Shown: one piece after another, positions 42,507 through 51,911 of the stretch
Layout of the letters: each line of letters begins with the position of its first letter
Numbering within the stretch: the first letter of the stretch is position 1
Source of the DNA: Microbacterium luteum
GTDB taxonomy: Bacteria; Actinomycetota; Actinomycetes; Actinomycetales; Microbacteriaceae
Direction of reading: 5' to 3'
DNA: 64,000 bases
NCBI RefSeq assembly: GCF_015277875.1
Contig: NZ_CP063814.1
Coordinates: 1,612,001-1,676,000, forward strand
Made by a program: the position numbers and the translations under genes
Notes under the pieces: model-generated
The model's input: only the letters and a program-made list of their open reading frames with translations
Told to the model about the DNA's origin: nothing
Database searches by the model: none

Positions 42507-42920
42507 ATGGCCACCGAAGAAACCCTCGTCCTCGTCAAGCCCGACGGCGTCGCCCGCGGTCTCACCGGCGTGATCCTCGCCCGGATCGAAGCGAAGGGTT
42601 ACGCGCTGGTCGACCTGCGCCTGGTCGAGCCCGAGCGCGAGCGTCTCGAGCGCCATTACGCCGAGCATGAGGGCAAGCCCTTCTACGAGCCGCTGCTCGA
42701 GTTCATGATGTCGGGCCCCTCCGTGGCCATCCGGGTCGCCGGCAACCGGGTCATCGAAGGGTTCCGCTCGCTCGCGGGAACAACCGACCCGACCACGGCT
42801 GCACCCGGCACGATCCGCGGCGACCTCGGCCGCGACTGGGGCCTGAAGGTGCAGCAGAACCTCGTGCACGGGTCTGACAGCCCCGAGTCGGCGGCCCGCG
42901 AACTCGCCATCTGGTTCTGA
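42507..42920 (+). CDS. ndk: Nucleoside diphosphate kinase
   Basis: A 137-aa Ndk that balances NTP/NDP pools. TLVLVKPDGVARGL opens the fold, GRT-like GTTDPTTAAPGTIRGD binds nucleotide, and the phospho-His lies in NLVHGSDSPESAARE. Full length. The ATG directly follows the DUF4233 stop. Confidence 0.97.
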   Translation: MATEETLVLVKPDGVARGLTGVILARIEAKGYALVDLRLVEPERERLERHYAEHEGKPFYEPLLEFMMSGPSVAIRVAGNRVIEGFRSLAGTTDPTTAAPGTIRGDLGRDWGLKVQQNLVHGSDSPESAARELAIWF

Positions 42921-42937
42921 CCCTCTCCTCAGCCCGA

Positions 42938-42974
42938 CGAAGGCGCCGCATCCCCCTGGGGATCGGCGCCTTCG
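42938..42974. terminator. Bidirectional terminator between ndk and the VKOR gene
   Basis: 11-bp perfect arms (CGAAGGCGCCG and complement) with further pairing inside (ATCCCC/GGGGAT), between convergent genes. Confidence 0.8.
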
Positions 42975-42983
42975 CGCTGCAGC

Positions 42984-43601
42984 TCAGCCGAAGATCGTCT
43001 GGAAGATGTTCGGAAGGGCGTTCAGCTGCACCTGTGCCAGCAGCACGACGACCGCATAGCTGAGGATCGCCATCAGCGGCACCCAGGCCATGAGGCCTGC
43101 GGCGGCCTTGCGCACGCGCGCAGGAACCGGCACCACGCCTGACCGCAGCAGGTGGGTCGTCACCGCGTAGAAGGACGGGATCGTCACCGCCCAGGTCACC
43201 ATGCACCACGGGCACAGCGTGCCGAGGTCGAAGATGCTCTGCGCGATCAGCCAGACGACGAACCCGAACGCGAACGCCATGCCCGCCCAGAAGCACCACC
43301 AGAACCAACGCGCGAAGCGTGCTCCGGCGAGGATCGCCGCGCCGACGACGATCGGTGCGACCCACCCGGTGAGGCCGAGGATCGGGTTGGAGAAGCCGAA
43401 GACGCTGCCCTGCCAGGAGTCGAGATTCGCGCTGCACTGCACCAGCACGCTGAAGTCGCACGACGCCGACGCGCTCGGGTCCGCCAGTCGCTCGATCTTC
43501 TCGACCGTGAGGTTGAAGGCGGCGAACCACCCGATCACCCCCGCGATGATCAGCCAGATCGCCAGGCCGGTCGGGCGGGTGTGCGACAAGGGCGAAGCCA
43601 T
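42984..43601 (-). CDS. Vitamin K epoxide reductase (VKOR) family protein
   Basis: A 205-aa membrane protein with about five helices. The active-site CPWC is in GTLCPWCMVTWAV, and a loop cysteine pair is in SCDFSVLVQCSAN. In actinobacteria VKOR reoxidises DsbA-type proteins using menaquinone, driving disulfide formation outside the membrane. No fused thioredoxin domain is present. Confidence 0.93.
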   Translation of the reverse strand: MASPLSHTRPTGLAIWLIIAGVIGWFAAFNLTVEKIERLADPSASASCDFSVLVQCSANLDSWQGSVFGFSNPILGLTGWVAPIVVGAAILAGARFARWFWWCFWAGMAFAFGFVVWLIAQSIFDLGTLCPWCMVTWAVTIPSFYAVTTHLLRSGVVPVPARVRKAAAGLMAWVPLMAILSYAVVVLLAQVQLNALPNIFQTIFG

Positions 43602-43662
43602 ACGGCGACCCTCTCATCGTCCGCTATGGGTCTGCTGTGGACCGACTGCGGCCGCGGTCGCG

Positions 43663-43689
43663 CATTATCGGAGCGAAAGTGCGATAATG
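43663..43689. promoter_or_regulatory. AT-rich palindrome upstream of the RNase E/G gene
   Basis: CATTATCG and CGATAATG (8-bp perfect arms, 11-bp spacer) stand out in a GC-rich region between divergent genes. GATAAT within the right arm, preceded by TGC, also looks like an extended -10 box, so a repressor bound here would cover the promoter. It would leave a ~200-nt 5' leader on the RNase E/G mRNA. Confidence 0.5.
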
Positions 43690-43895
43690 AACGGCGATGC
43701 ACGGCGGCCGCGCCGCCACGGGCATCGACAGAAGACTTCGGGCGATGAACGCCCTATCGTCGTCGCGGAACCCGCTGGACCGGGCGCGACGACACACCGA
43801 GTGAGTTCGCGGGGACGCCCCTTCCCAGGGATGGGCGCCACGCACGAGATTTCGACGGGTGACGCGCGGTGTCACCCGCGGGGAGTACGCCAGAG

Positions 43896-46268
43896 ATGGC
43901 CGATGGAAATGATGCACACGTCCCAGCAGACTCCGAACCGGACGCCCCGGCGGAGACGAACGTAGAGGCGGAACAGTCGTCCGAGGTTGGGACGCAGGAA
44001 CTCTCGGAACCCGCAGGGGCCGCCGAGGTCACGGTGCCCACCCAGGAGGAAGCGTCCTCCGAGCCGGCGCCGTCCCCTGAGCCCGAGTCCTCGGCCGAGC
44101 CCGAGGTTCCTCCGGCTCCGCCCGAAGAACCTTCCGAACCGGAGAGACTGACCGCTGTCAGTCTCGGTCTCCTGCCGGAGCAGTTCGTCTCCGCGGTGTC
44201 GACGCAGCTGCACTTCTACGCTCCCGAGATCGCGGTGCTGCCGGCGCGGCCCGATGACGACGTCGAGAGCGACCGGGAGCAGCAGTCTGGGAGCAGCTCT
44301 CGCCGCCGTGGTCGACGTCGCGGAGGCGGCGGCCAGAACGACAAGAGCGGCGGCGACGACGAATCGCGCCGGTCCTCCGGCCGGAAGCGGGCCGTCGAGG
44401 TCGTGACCGAGCCGCAGCGGATCAAGGGATCCACGCGCCTCGAGGCGAAGAAGCAGCGCCGCCGTGACGGGCGCGAGGCCGGTCGCCGTCGTGCCGTGGT
44501 GACCGAGGCCGAATTCCTCGCGCGCCGTGAGGCGGTCGACCGGGTCATGGTGGTGCGATCGAAGAACGGCCGGATCCAGATCGCGGTGCTGGAGGACGAC
44601 GTCCTCGTCGAGCACTATGTGGCCCGCAATCAGGACTCGTCTCTCATCGGGAACGTCTATCTCGGTCGCGTGCAGAACGTGCTCCCCAGCATGGAGGCCG
44701 CGTTCGTCGACATCGGCCGGGGACGAAACGCCGTGCTCTATTCCGGTGAAGTGGACTGGGACGCCGTCGAGACCGGCAATCAGCCGCGACGGATCGAGCT
44801 CGCGCTGAAATCGGGCGACAAGGTGCTCGTGCAGGTGACGAAGGACCCGGTCGGACACAAGGGTGCGCGACTGACGAGCCAGATCTCGCTCCCTGGGCGC
44901 TATCTCGTGTACGTGCCCGGCGGCGCCATGAACGGCATCTCGCGCAAGCTCCCTGACACCGAACGGGCGCGTCTGAAGAAGATCCTCAAAGAGGTGCTGC
45001 CCGAGTCCTCCGGCGTCATCGTGCGCACCGCCGCCGAGGGCGCGACGGAGGAGCAGCTGACACGTGACGTCAACCGGCTCACGACGCAGTGGGAGCACAT
45101 CGGCCGCCAGGTCGAATCCCAGCAGGCCCCGGCGCTGCTGCACTCGGAGCCCGATCTGCTGGTCAAGATCGTGCGCGACGTCTTCAACGAGGACTTCTCG
45201 AAGATGCTCATCCAGGGTGAGGATGCGCACCAGACCATCACCGCGTATCTCGAAGGGGTCGCTCCCGACCTCCTCGATCGCGTCGAGTCGTACGAGGAGG
45301 ACCGAGACCCGTTCGACCGCTTCCGCATCACCGAGCAGATCGAGAAGGCGCTGGACCGCAAGGTGTGGCTGCCCTCGGGGGGATCGCTCGTCATCGACCG
45401 CACTGAGGCGATGACCGTCGTCGACGTCAACACCGGCAAGTTCGTCGGCTCCGGCGGCAACCTCGAAGAGACGGTCACGAAGAACAACCTCGAGGCGGCC
45501 GAGGAGATCGTGCGGCAGCTGCGGCTGCGCGACATCGGCGGAATCATCGTGGTCGACTTCATCGACATGGTGCTCGAATCCAACCGCGATCTCGTGCTGC
45601 GGCGTCTGGTCGAGTGCCTCAGTCGCGACCGGACCAAGCACCAGGTGGCCGAAGTCACGTCGCTCGGACTCGTGCAGATGACGCGCAAGAAGCTGGGTCT
45701 CGGGCTGCTCGAGACCTTCAGCGAGGCGTGCGAGGTGTGCGCCGGCCGCGGCGTGATCGTCCATCACGACCCGGTGGTCAAGCATCGGTCATCGGGGTCG
45801 TCCTCGAGCGGTCGTCGACAGCGCCAGAACGGCAACGGCGGTCCCTCGCAGGGCAACGGCAACGGAGCGTCGTCCCAGGGCGGCGGCACGCATACGATCA
45901 CCGAGGGCGTGAAGTCGGCGCTGGCGCAGATCGCGGCCTCGACGATCCATCCGTCGCAGGGGGAGGAGGCCCCCGCCGCCGGTGGACAGGTGGATGTCGT
46001 GCTGCCCGAGCCCAAGGACGACCAGCCTGCCCCGAAGGACGGATCCCGGGCCGAGCACGCGGATCGGGGCAAGAAGCCCCGCCGCAAGAAGCCCGAGTCA
46101 TCGAAGGGTCCCCGCACCGAGACGGACGTCCTCCTGGACTCCGTTCTGGATGCGCTCCCCGAGCCGAAGGCCCCCGGTCAGGGACGCGGTCGGCGCCGGG
46201 TGACCACCGCCGCCTTGACGGGTACGCCGGTGAGCACCGTCACGCCGGCCCCGCCGAGCGAAGACTGA
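43896..46268 (+). CDS. rne: Ribonuclease E/G family protein
   Basis: A 790-aa endoribonuclease. The catalytic core (residues ~210-620) is embedded between low-complexity acidic (N-terminal, EPAPSPEPESSAEPEVP) and basic/charged (C-terminal, GKKPRRKKPE) arms, the actinobacterial layout. Visible are the S1 domain start (SLIGNVYLGRVQNVLPSMEA), the metal site VVDVNTGKFVGSGG, DFIDM, and the Zn-link CEVCAGRG. It starts mRNA decay and rRNA processing. The ATG at 43896 follows GGGGAG. The GTG nine codons upstream is an alternative. Confidence 0.93.
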   Translation: MADGNDAHVPADSEPDAPAETNVEAEQSSEVGTQELSEPAGAAEVTVPTQEEASSEPAPSPEPESSAEPEVPPAPPEEPSEPERLTAVSLGLLPEQFVSAVSTQLHFYAPEIAVLPARPDDDVESDREQQSGSSSRRRGRRRGGGGQNDKSGGDDESRRSSGRKRAVEVVTEPQRIKGSTRLEAKKQRRRDGREAGRRRAVVTEAEFLARREAVDRVMVVRSKNGRIQIAVLEDDVLVEHYVARNQDSSLIGNVYLGRVQNVLPSMEAAFVDIGRGRNAVLYSGEVDWDAVETGNQPRRIELALKSGDKVLVQVTKDPVGHKGARLTSQISLPGRYLVYVPGGAMNGISRKLPDTERARLKKILKEVLPESSGVIVRTAAEGATEEQLTRDVNRLTTQWEHIGRQVESQQAPALLHSEPDLLVKIVRDVFNEDFSKMLIQGEDAHQTITAYLEGVAPDLLDRVESYEEDRDPFDRFRITEQIEKALDRKVWLPSGGSLVIDRTEAMTVVDVNTGKFVGSGGNLEETVTKNNLEAAEEIVRQLRLRDIGGIIVVDFIDMVLESNRDLVLRRLVECLSRDRTKHQVAEVTSLGLVQMTRKKLGLGLLETFSEACEVCAGRGVIVHHDPVVKHRSSGSSSSGRRQRQNGNGGPSQGNGNGASSQGGGTHTITEGVKSALAQIAASTIHPSQGEEAPAAGGQVDVVLPEPKDDQPAPKDGSRAEHADRGKKPRRKKPESSKGPRTETDVLLDSVLDALPEPKAPGQGRGRRRVTTAALTGTPVSTVTPAPPSED

Positions 46269-46286
46269 CGTCGCGGAGGTCGCGCG

Positions 46287-46559
46287 TCACCGCCCGCGGC
46301 GCTCGCGAGCGGTGACGCGCAGTCCGGAGGCGATGAGGCGCCGGACCAGTTCGTGGCCTCCGACGGCGTGAGCGCCCGCGGCCACGAGACGGTCGTAGGC
46401 GTCGTCGGGAACGTCGTAGTGATCGCGATCGAAACCGCGCCGGGGGATGCCGTTCGCCGCTGCGAAGCGGTGCAGTTCGTCGAGGCTCGCATCGCTGATC
46501 AGGTGCGACCACAAGCGTCCGTGCGCGGGCCAGCGAGGTGGATCGATCAGGATCGCCAT
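46287..46559 (-). CDS. DUF4031 domain protein
   Basis: A 90-aa protein starting [20 protein letters not shown] and containing [20 protein letters not shown], the signature of the DUF4031 family of unknown function. A minus-strand TAGGAT box at 46566-46571 lies 6 nt before the ATG, again a leaderless geometry. It converges with rne. Confidence 0.85.
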   Translation of the reverse strand: MAILIDPPRWPAHGRLWSHLISDASLDELHRFAAANGIPRRGFDRDHYDVPDDAYDRLVAAGAHAVGGHELVRRLIASGLRVTARERRGR

Positions 46560-46596
46560 CCCGCGATCCTACGGCGCGGACTCCGGCGGCGTCGCT

Positions 46597-46625
46597 TTGC
46601 GCGGGGCTGCGGCATCCGGTAAAGT
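46597..46625 (+). promoter_or_regulatory. Promoter of the rplU-rpmA-obgE operon
   Basis: A -35-like TTGCGC (46597-46602), 17-bp spacer, -10 TAAAGT (46620-46625). A leader of about 118 nt precedes rplU. Confidence 0.5.
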
Positions 46626-46749
46626 ATTCCTTTGGTGCGTAGCGTGCCGCATACTCATGGCGACACGCCGAGAGCATGGCTTCCGCACCGTTACCCGTCT
46701 TTCAAGACAACCGGAGCCGTGCGCTCCCCAAGACGAAACAAGGTGTGAA

Positions 46750-47058
46750 GTGGTTTACGCAGTTGTGCGCGCCGGTGGCCGGCAGGAGAAGGTCGAGGTC
46801 GGCTCGATCGTCGTTCTCGATCGTCTGGCCGCTCAGATCGGTGACAAGGTGCAGCTTCCGGCCGTCCTGCTCGTCGACGGCGACGCCGTCACGACCGACG
46901 CCGACAAGCTGGCGAAGGTCTCGGTGACCGCCGAGGTCCTCGGTGAGGAGCGCGGCCCCAAGATCGTGATCCAGAAGTTCAAGAACAAGACCGGCTACAA
47001 GAAGCGCCAGGGGCACCGCCAGGACCTCACGCGCGTCAAGGTCACCGGCATCAAGTAA
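46750..47058 (+). CDS. rplU: Ribosomal protein L21
   Basis: A 102-aa 50S protein: [20 protein letters not shown] at the N terminus and [14 protein letters not shown] near the C terminus. GTG start at 46750 behind AAGGTGTG. rpmA follows after 18 bp. Confidence 0.96.
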   Translation: MVYAVVRAGGRQEKVEVGSIVVLDRLAAQIGDKVQLPAVLLVDGDAVTTDADKLAKVSVTAEVLGEERGPKIVIQKFKNKTGYKKRQGHRQDLTRVKVTGIK

Positions 47059-47076
47059 CTCCAGGAAGAAGCTGAG

Positions 47077-47334
47077 ATGGCACACAAGAAGGGCGCAAGC
47101 TCCACTCGCAACGGTCGTGACTCCAACGCGCAGCGCCTCGGCGTGAAGCGCTTCGGCGGTCAGGTCGTCGGCGCGGGCGAGATCATCGTCCGTCAGCGCG
47201 GAACCCACTTCCACCCGGGCGCCAACGTCGGCCGGGGCGGCGACGACACGCTGTTCGCCCTCGCCGCCGGTGCGGTCGAGTTCGGCAACAAGGGCGGTCG
47301 CAAGGTCGTCAACATCGTCGCAGCTGCGGAGTGA
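47077..47334 (+). CDS. rpmA: Ribosomal protein L27
   Basis: An 85-aa 50S protein with the conserved [20 protein letters not shown] start and [20 protein letters not shown]. Its N-terminal tail reaches the peptidyl-transferase centre. No N-terminal cleavage extension is present. Confidence 0.97.
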   Translation: MAHKKGASSTRNGRDSNAQRLGVKRFGGQVVGAGEIIVRQRGTHFHPGANVGRGGDDTLFALAAGAVEFGNKGGRKVVNIVAAAE

Positions 47335-47357
47335 TCCGGGGCTCACGAGAAGTCTTC

Positions 47358-47389
47358 GATGAGGGGCGGGCTTCGGCTCGCCCCTCATC
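47358..47389 (+). terminator. Hairpin between rpmA and obgE
   Basis: A 14-bp stem including one G-T pair, capped by a TTCG tetraloop, 24 nt after rpmA. It may attenuate rather than stop transcription into obgE. Confidence 0.7.
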
Positions 47390-47415
47390 TGTATCCACAT
47401 CCTGAGGGGAATGAC

Positions 47416-48924
47416 ATGGTCACCTTCGTCGATCGGGTGACCCTTCACCTGCGCGCGGGCAAGGGCGGCAACGGCTGTGTGTCGGTGCGACGGGAGAAGT
47501 TCAAGCCCCTCGCCGGTCCCGACGGCGGCAACGGCGGACACGGCGGAGACATCGTGCTCGTCGCCGACCCGCAGGAGACGACGCTGCTGTCGTATCACCA
47601 CTCTCCGCACCGCAGCGCCGACAACGGCGGGTTCGGCATGGGCGACAACCGGTCCGGCGCGGCGGGAGAGCACCTCGAGCTGTCTGTGCCGGTCGGGACC
47701 GTGGTGAAGGCGCCCGATGGCGAGACCCTCGTCGACCTCATCCACCCCGGGATGCGTTTCGTCGCCGCCCCGGGCGGCCTCGGAGGACTCGGGAACGCCG
47801 CCCTGGCGTCACCGAAGCGTAAGGCGCCCGGCTTCGCGCTGCTGGGCACCTCGGGCTGGGAGGGCGATGTCGTCCTCGAGCTGAAGACCGTCGCCGATGT
47901 GGCGCTGGTCGGATTCCCCTCGGCCGGCAAGTCGAGCCTGATCGCGGCGGTCTCGGCCGCGCGACCGAAGATCGCCGACTACCCCTTCACGACACTGCAT
48001 CCGAACCTGGGCGTCGTCCAGGCCGGTGACACGCGCTACACCATCGCCGATGTCCCTGGACTCATCGAGGGTGCCAGCGAGGGCCGCGGGCTGGGCCTGG
48101 AGTTCCTCCGGCACGTCGAGCGGTGCACGGCACTGGTGCACGTGCTCGACTGCGCCACCCTCGACCCCGGCCGCGATCCGCTGAGCGATCTCGACGTCAT
48201 TCTCGCGGAGCTCGCCGCTTACCCGGTCGCGGACGATCAGGTGCCGCTGCTCGAACGGCCACAGCTGGTCGCGCTCAACAAGCTCGATGTGCCCGAGGCC
48301 AAGGACCTCGCCGATCTCGTGCGCCCCGACCTCGAGGCTCGCGGCTTCCGCGTCTTCGACATCTCCACGGTCGCTCGCTCGGGGCTGCGTGAGCTCACGT
48401 TCGCTCTGGGGGAGATCATCGCCGGTCATCGGGCGACGCGAGCCGACGAGGGGCCGCAGGAGCGCGTGGTCATCCGCCCGCGCGGTTCCGAGAAGGAGTT
48501 CTCCATTCGGGTCGAGGGCGGCACCTACGGCAATCTCTACCGCATCGTCGGCGCAAAGCCGGAGCGGTGGGTGCAGCAGACCGACTTCCGCAACGATGAG
48601 GCCGTCGGCTTCCTGGCCGACCGCCTCGACAAGCTCGGTGTCGAAGACGAGCTGTTCCGCGCCGGTGCGACCCCGGGTGCGACCGTGGTGATCGGGGAGG
48701 GCGACGGCGTCGTCTTCGACTGGCAGCCGTCGCTGAGCTCGGCTGCCGAACTCATGACCGCTCCGCGGGGGACCGATCCCCGGATCGATCCGTCGAACCG
48801 CCGCACGACGTCGCAGCGGCGGGAGCAGTATCGCGAACGCATGGATGCCAAGGCCGAGGCGCGCGCCGATCTCGAGGCCGAGCGCCTCTCGTCGTCCGGG
48901 TGGAGCGAGGAGAGCGACGGGTGA
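47416..48924 (+). CDS. obgE: Obg family GTPase
   Basis: A 502-aa GTPase needed for 50S assembly and stress control. The Gly-rich Obg fold ([20 protein letters not shown]) precedes the G domain, with G1 [11 protein letters not shown]3 DVPGLIEGA and G4 NKLD. The C-terminal OCT domain ([20 protein letters not shown]) continues to a charged tail. The stop overlaps the proB GTG (GTGA). Confidence 0.97.
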   Translation: MVTFVDRVTLHLRAGKGGNGCVSVRREKFKPLAGPDGGNGGHGGDIVLVADPQETTLLSYHHSPHRSADNGGFGMGDNRSGAAGEHLELSVPVGTVVKAPDGETLVDLIHPGMRFVAAPGGLGGLGNAALASPKRKAPGFALLGTSGWEGDVVLELKTVADVALVGFPSAGKSSLIAAVSAARPKIADYPFTTLHPNLGVVQAGDTRYTIADVPGLIEGASEGRGLGLEFLRHVERCTALVHVLDCATLDPGRDPLSDLDVILAELAAYPVADDQVPLLERPQLVALNKLDVPEAKDLADLVRPDLEARGFRVFDISTVARSGLRELTFALGEIIAGHRATRADEGPQERVVIRPRGSEKEFSIRVEGGTYGNLYRIVGAKPERWVQQTDFRNDEAVGFLADRLDKLGVEDELFRAGATPGATVVIGEGDGVVFDWQPSLSSAAELMTAPRGTDPRIDPSNRRTTSQRREQYRERMDAKAEARADLEAERLSSSGWSEESDG

Positions 48925-49754
48925 GCGTCGTCGACCGCTCCGGTCTCGCCACCGTGCGCCGCGTGGTGGTCAAGGTGGGGTCCTCGTCGATCAGCGGTGC
49001 GAATCGCGGCAAGATCGCGCCGATCGTCGAAGCGCTCGCCCACGCCCATGCTCGCGGCGCCGAGGTCGTGCTGGTCTCGTCGGGAGCGATCGCCACCGGA
49101 ATGCCGTACCTCACCCTCGACGAGCGTCCCACCGACCTCGCCACCCAGCAGGCGGCCGCGGCGGTCGGGCAGAACGTGCTGATCTACCGCTACCAGGATG
49201 CGCTGCGCCCCTTCGGTGTCGTCGCCGGGCAGGTGCTGCTGACGGCAGGCGACCTCGAGAACGCGACACCGCGATCGAATGCGCGCCGCGCGATGGAGCG
49301 GCTTCTGGGACTGCGCATCCTGCCGATCGTCAACGAGAACGACACCGTAGCGACCCACGAGATCCGCTTCGGCGACAACGACCGCCTGGCAGCGCTGGTC
49401 GCCCGCCTGATCGGTGCCGACGCGCTGGTTCTTCTCAGCGACATCGAATGCCTCTACACGCGCCCGCCGGGCGAGCCGGGTGCTCGCCCGATCGATCGTG
49501 TGGCCTGGGGCGACGATCTCGACGACTACGAGTTCGGCGCAACGGTCGTCAACAGCCTCGGAACCGGCGGTGCCGCGACGAAGGCTTCGGCTGCGAAGCT
49601 TGCTTCGGCAGCGGGCATCGGCGTGCTCGTGACGAGCGCGGACCTCGTGGCCGAGGCGCTCGAGGGGCGTCACGTCGGCACGTGGTTCGAGCCGGATCCG
49701 GCACCGGATGCGGCGCCCGCCACGGGGCCCGTGCGGGCGGCCGGGAATCAGTAG
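48921..49754 (+). CDS. proB: Glutamate 5-kinase, short form without PUA domain
   Basis: A 277-aa amino-acid kinase phosphorylating glutamate, the first step of proline synthesis. [12 protein letters not shown] and [13 protein letters not shown] are the nucleotide-binding motifs. [20 protein letters not shown] is the glutamate/ATP site. The protein stops after the kinase domain, so the C-terminal PUA domain of E. coli ProB is absent. Coupled to obgE by a 4-bp overlap, with proA following. Confidence 0.95.
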   Translation: MSVVDRSGLATVRRVVVKVGSSSISGANRGKIAPIVEALAHAHARGAEVVLVSSGAIATGMPYLTLDERPTDLATQQAAAAVGQNVLIYRYQDALRPFGVVAGQVLLTAGDLENATPRSNARRAMERLLGLRILPIVNENDTVATHEIRFGDNDRLAALVARLIGADALVLLSDIECLYTRPPGEPGARPIDRVAWGDDLDDYEFGATVVNSLGTGGAATKASAAKLASAAGIGVLVTSADLVAEALEGRHVGTWFEPDPAPDAAPATGPVRAAGNQ

Positions 49755-49757
49755 GCT
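49752..49757 (+). promoter_or_regulatory. -10 box TAGGCT of proA (leaderless)
   Basis: TAGGCT overlaps the proB stop codon and ends 6 nt before the proA ATG, so proA may have its own leaderless transcript besides operon read-through. Confidence 0.45.
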
Positions 49758-49763
49758 GGAACG

Positions 49764-51023
49764 ATGACCACGGTGACGGAGGCTTCGGCACGCGAGCGGA
49801 TGCAGCGGGCGAAGGATGCCAGCCGAGCCGTCGCGCTCCTGGACGACGATGCGAAGTCGCACGCGCTGCGGACCATCGCCGACGCGATCGAGGCGGCCTC
49901 CGCCGAGATCGTCGCCGCGAACACCGAGGATCTCGCACGCGGTGCGGCGAGCGGGCTCGCCGATGGCCTGCGCGACCGCCTGCGCCTGGACGCCCCGCGC
50001 GTCGCCGCTCTCGCCGCCGCCGTGCGGGAGGTCGCCGACCTTCCCGACCCCGTCGGACGTGTCCTCGACGAGCGCATCATCGGCGGCGGCATCCGGCTGA
50101 CGAAGGTCGCCGTGCCCTTCGGCGTCGTCGGCGCGATCTACGAGGCCCGGCCGAACGTGACCGTCGACATCGCGGCCCTCGCCCTGCGGTCGGGGAACGC
50201 GGTCGTCCTGCGCGGCGGCAGCGCGGCCGAGAACACGAACAGGGCCCTCGTGTCAGCCATGCGGCATGCCCTCGCATCTGCAGGCATCGACCCCGAAGCG
50301 GTGCAGACGATCGATGCGTTCGGACGCGACGGCGCACGCGAGCTGATGACCGCGCGAGGGCTGGTCGACATCCTCGTTCCGCGGGGAAGCGCGCAGCTCA
50401 TCGAAACGGTCGTGACGGAATCGACCGTGCCCGTCATCGAGACCGGCGCGGGGGTCGTGCACATCTTCGTCGACGCCACCGCGCGCGCGGACTGGACGCG
50501 GGAGATCGTCGTCAATGCGAAGGCGCAGCGACCCAGCGTCTGCAACGCCGTCGAAACGGTCCTCGTGCACCGCGATGCTCTCGGACTCGTCCCCGACCTG
50601 CTGGACGCGCTCGAGGGGGCGGGGGTGACCGTGCATGGAGACGAGACGATCTCAGGACTCTCGCCTCGCGTCGTGGCGGCCACCGATGACGACTGGTCCA
50701 CGGAGTACTTGAGTCTGGATCTGGCCATGCGCGTCGTCGACGGGATCGACGAGGCGCTGACGCACATCCGAACCTACTCGACGCACCACACCGAGGCGAT
50801 CATCACCGATGACCCGGCAGCGGCCGAGCGCTTCCTCGCCGAGGTCGACTCCGCGGCGGTGATGCTCAATGCGTCGACACGCTTCACGGACGGCGGAGAG
50901 TACGGCTTCGGTGCAGAAGTCGGCATCTCCACGCAGAAGCTGCACGCCCGAGGGCCGATGGGCCTGACCGAACTCACGAGCGTGAAGTGGATCGGGCGGG
51001 GCGAAGGCCACGTCCGAGCCTGA
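49764..51023 (+). CDS. proA: Gamma-glutamyl phosphate reductase
   Basis: A 419-aa aldehyde-dehydrogenase-like enzyme, step two of proline synthesis. Visible are VAVPFGVVGAIYEARPNVTV, LRGGSAAENTN, the catalytic cysteine in RPSVCNAVET, and GEYGFGAEVGISTQKLHARG. Full length. Confidence 0.97.
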   Translation: MTTVTEASARERMQRAKDASRAVALLDDDAKSHALRTIADAIEAASAEIVAANTEDLARGAASGLADGLRDRLRLDAPRVAALAAAVREVADLPDPVGRVLDERIIGGGIRLTKVAVPFGVVGAIYEARPNVTVDIAALALRSGNAVVLRGGSAAENTNRALVSAMRHALASAGIDPEAVQTIDAFGRDGARELMTARGLVDILVPRGSAQLIETVVTESTVPVIETGAGVVHIFVDATARADWTREIVVNAKAQRPSVCNAVETVLVHRDALGLVPDLLDALEGAGVTVHGDETISGLSPRVVAATDDDWSTEYLSLDLAMRVVDGIDEALTHIRTYSTHHTEAIITDDPAAAERFLAEVDSAAVMLNASTRFTDGGEYGFGAEVGISTQKLHARGPMGLTELTSVKWIGRGEGHVRA

Positions 51024-51080
51024 TCCCAAATAGACTGGTCAGCGTCCGGACATCCCGGGCCCACCCGAAACGGAGCACGA

Positions 51081-51305
51081 ATGACACTGGCTGAGATCGT
51101 CATCCTCGCGGCGGAGGAGACCGAGCACCACGGCAACGTCGCGCTCGAGACCTTCTGGTACGGTGCGGTGGCCCTGGCCGTCTTCGGTCTGCTGGCGCTC
51201 GTGACCGCGTCGTATCGTAACGTGGCGAACCGCCACGCACATAAGGCGGAGGCCTACGCGAAGGCGCACGCGAACGACGTTCAGAAGGCGGGACACGGGC
51301 ACTAG
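51081..51305 (+). CDS. Small single-pass membrane protein
   Basis: A 74-aa protein with one hydrophobic helix (FWYGAVALAVFGLLALVTAS) and a basic, His-rich tail (NRHAHKAEAYAKAHANDVQK). A TAGACT box lies 43 bp upstream of the ATG, behind CGGAGC. It sits between proA and nadD, where actinobacteria often keep such a protein. Function unknown. Confidence 0.75.
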   Translation: MTLAEIVILAAEETEHHGNVALETFWYGAVALAVFGLLALVTASYRNVANRHAHKAEAYAKAHANDVQKAGHGH

Positions 51306-51314
51306 GCCCGCTGC

Positions 51315-51911
51315 ATGTCCACGGCGCGAGCCCCTCGGATCGGAGTGATGGGCGGGACGTTCGATCCCATCCACCACGGGCACCTCGTCGCGGCCAGCGA
51401 AGTGGCGCAGTCCTTCGACCTCGATGAAGTCGTCTTCGTTCCGACCGGACGCCCCTGGCAGAAGCAGAGCGTGACCTCCAGCGAGCATCGCTATCTGATG
51501 ACCGTCATCGCGACGGCATCGAACCCGCAATTCACCGTGAGCCGCGTCGACGTGGACCGGGCCGGCCCGACCTACACCATCGACACACTGCGCGATCTGC
51601 AGGCGGAGAGACCGGGCGCGGAGCTGTACTTCATCAGCGGCGCCGACGCCGTGGCGCAGATTCTCAGTTGGCGGGACCATGATGAACTGTGGCAACTCGC
51701 CCACTTCGTCGCCGTCTCCCGTCCCGGCCACGTGCTGAGCACCGAGGGACTGCCGTCGGAGAACGTGAGCCAGCTGGAGATCCCCGCGCTGTCGATCTCG
51801 TCGACGGACTGTCGAGACCGGGTTCGTCGAGGTCACCCGGTGTGGTACCTCGTCCCCGACGGGGTTGTCCAATACATTGCGAAGCATCACCTCTACCGGA
51901 GCATGGAATGA
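51315..51911 (+). CDS. nadD: Nicotinate-nucleotide adenylyltransferase
   Basis: A 198-aa enzyme of NAD synthesis. The nucleotidyltransferase motif [15 protein letters not shown] and the C-terminal [13 protein letters not shown] are complete. The stop overlaps the next ATG (ATGA). Grouping with rsfS is conserved across bacteria. Confidence 0.96.
   Translation: MSTARAPRIGVMGGTFDPIHHGHLVAASEVAQSFDLDEVVFVPTGRPWQKQSVTSSEHRYLMTVIATASNPQFTVSRVDVDRAGPTYTIDTLRDLQAERPGAELYFISGADAVAQILSWRDHDELWQLAHFVAVSRPGHVLSTEGLPSENVSQLEIPALSISSTDCRDRVRRGHPVWYLVPDGVVQYIAKHHLYRSME

Noticed and set aside
51303..51308. Leaderless -10 box for nadD (TAGGCC)
   Set aside because: The last base is C instead of the nearly invariant T, so the match is too weak to call.
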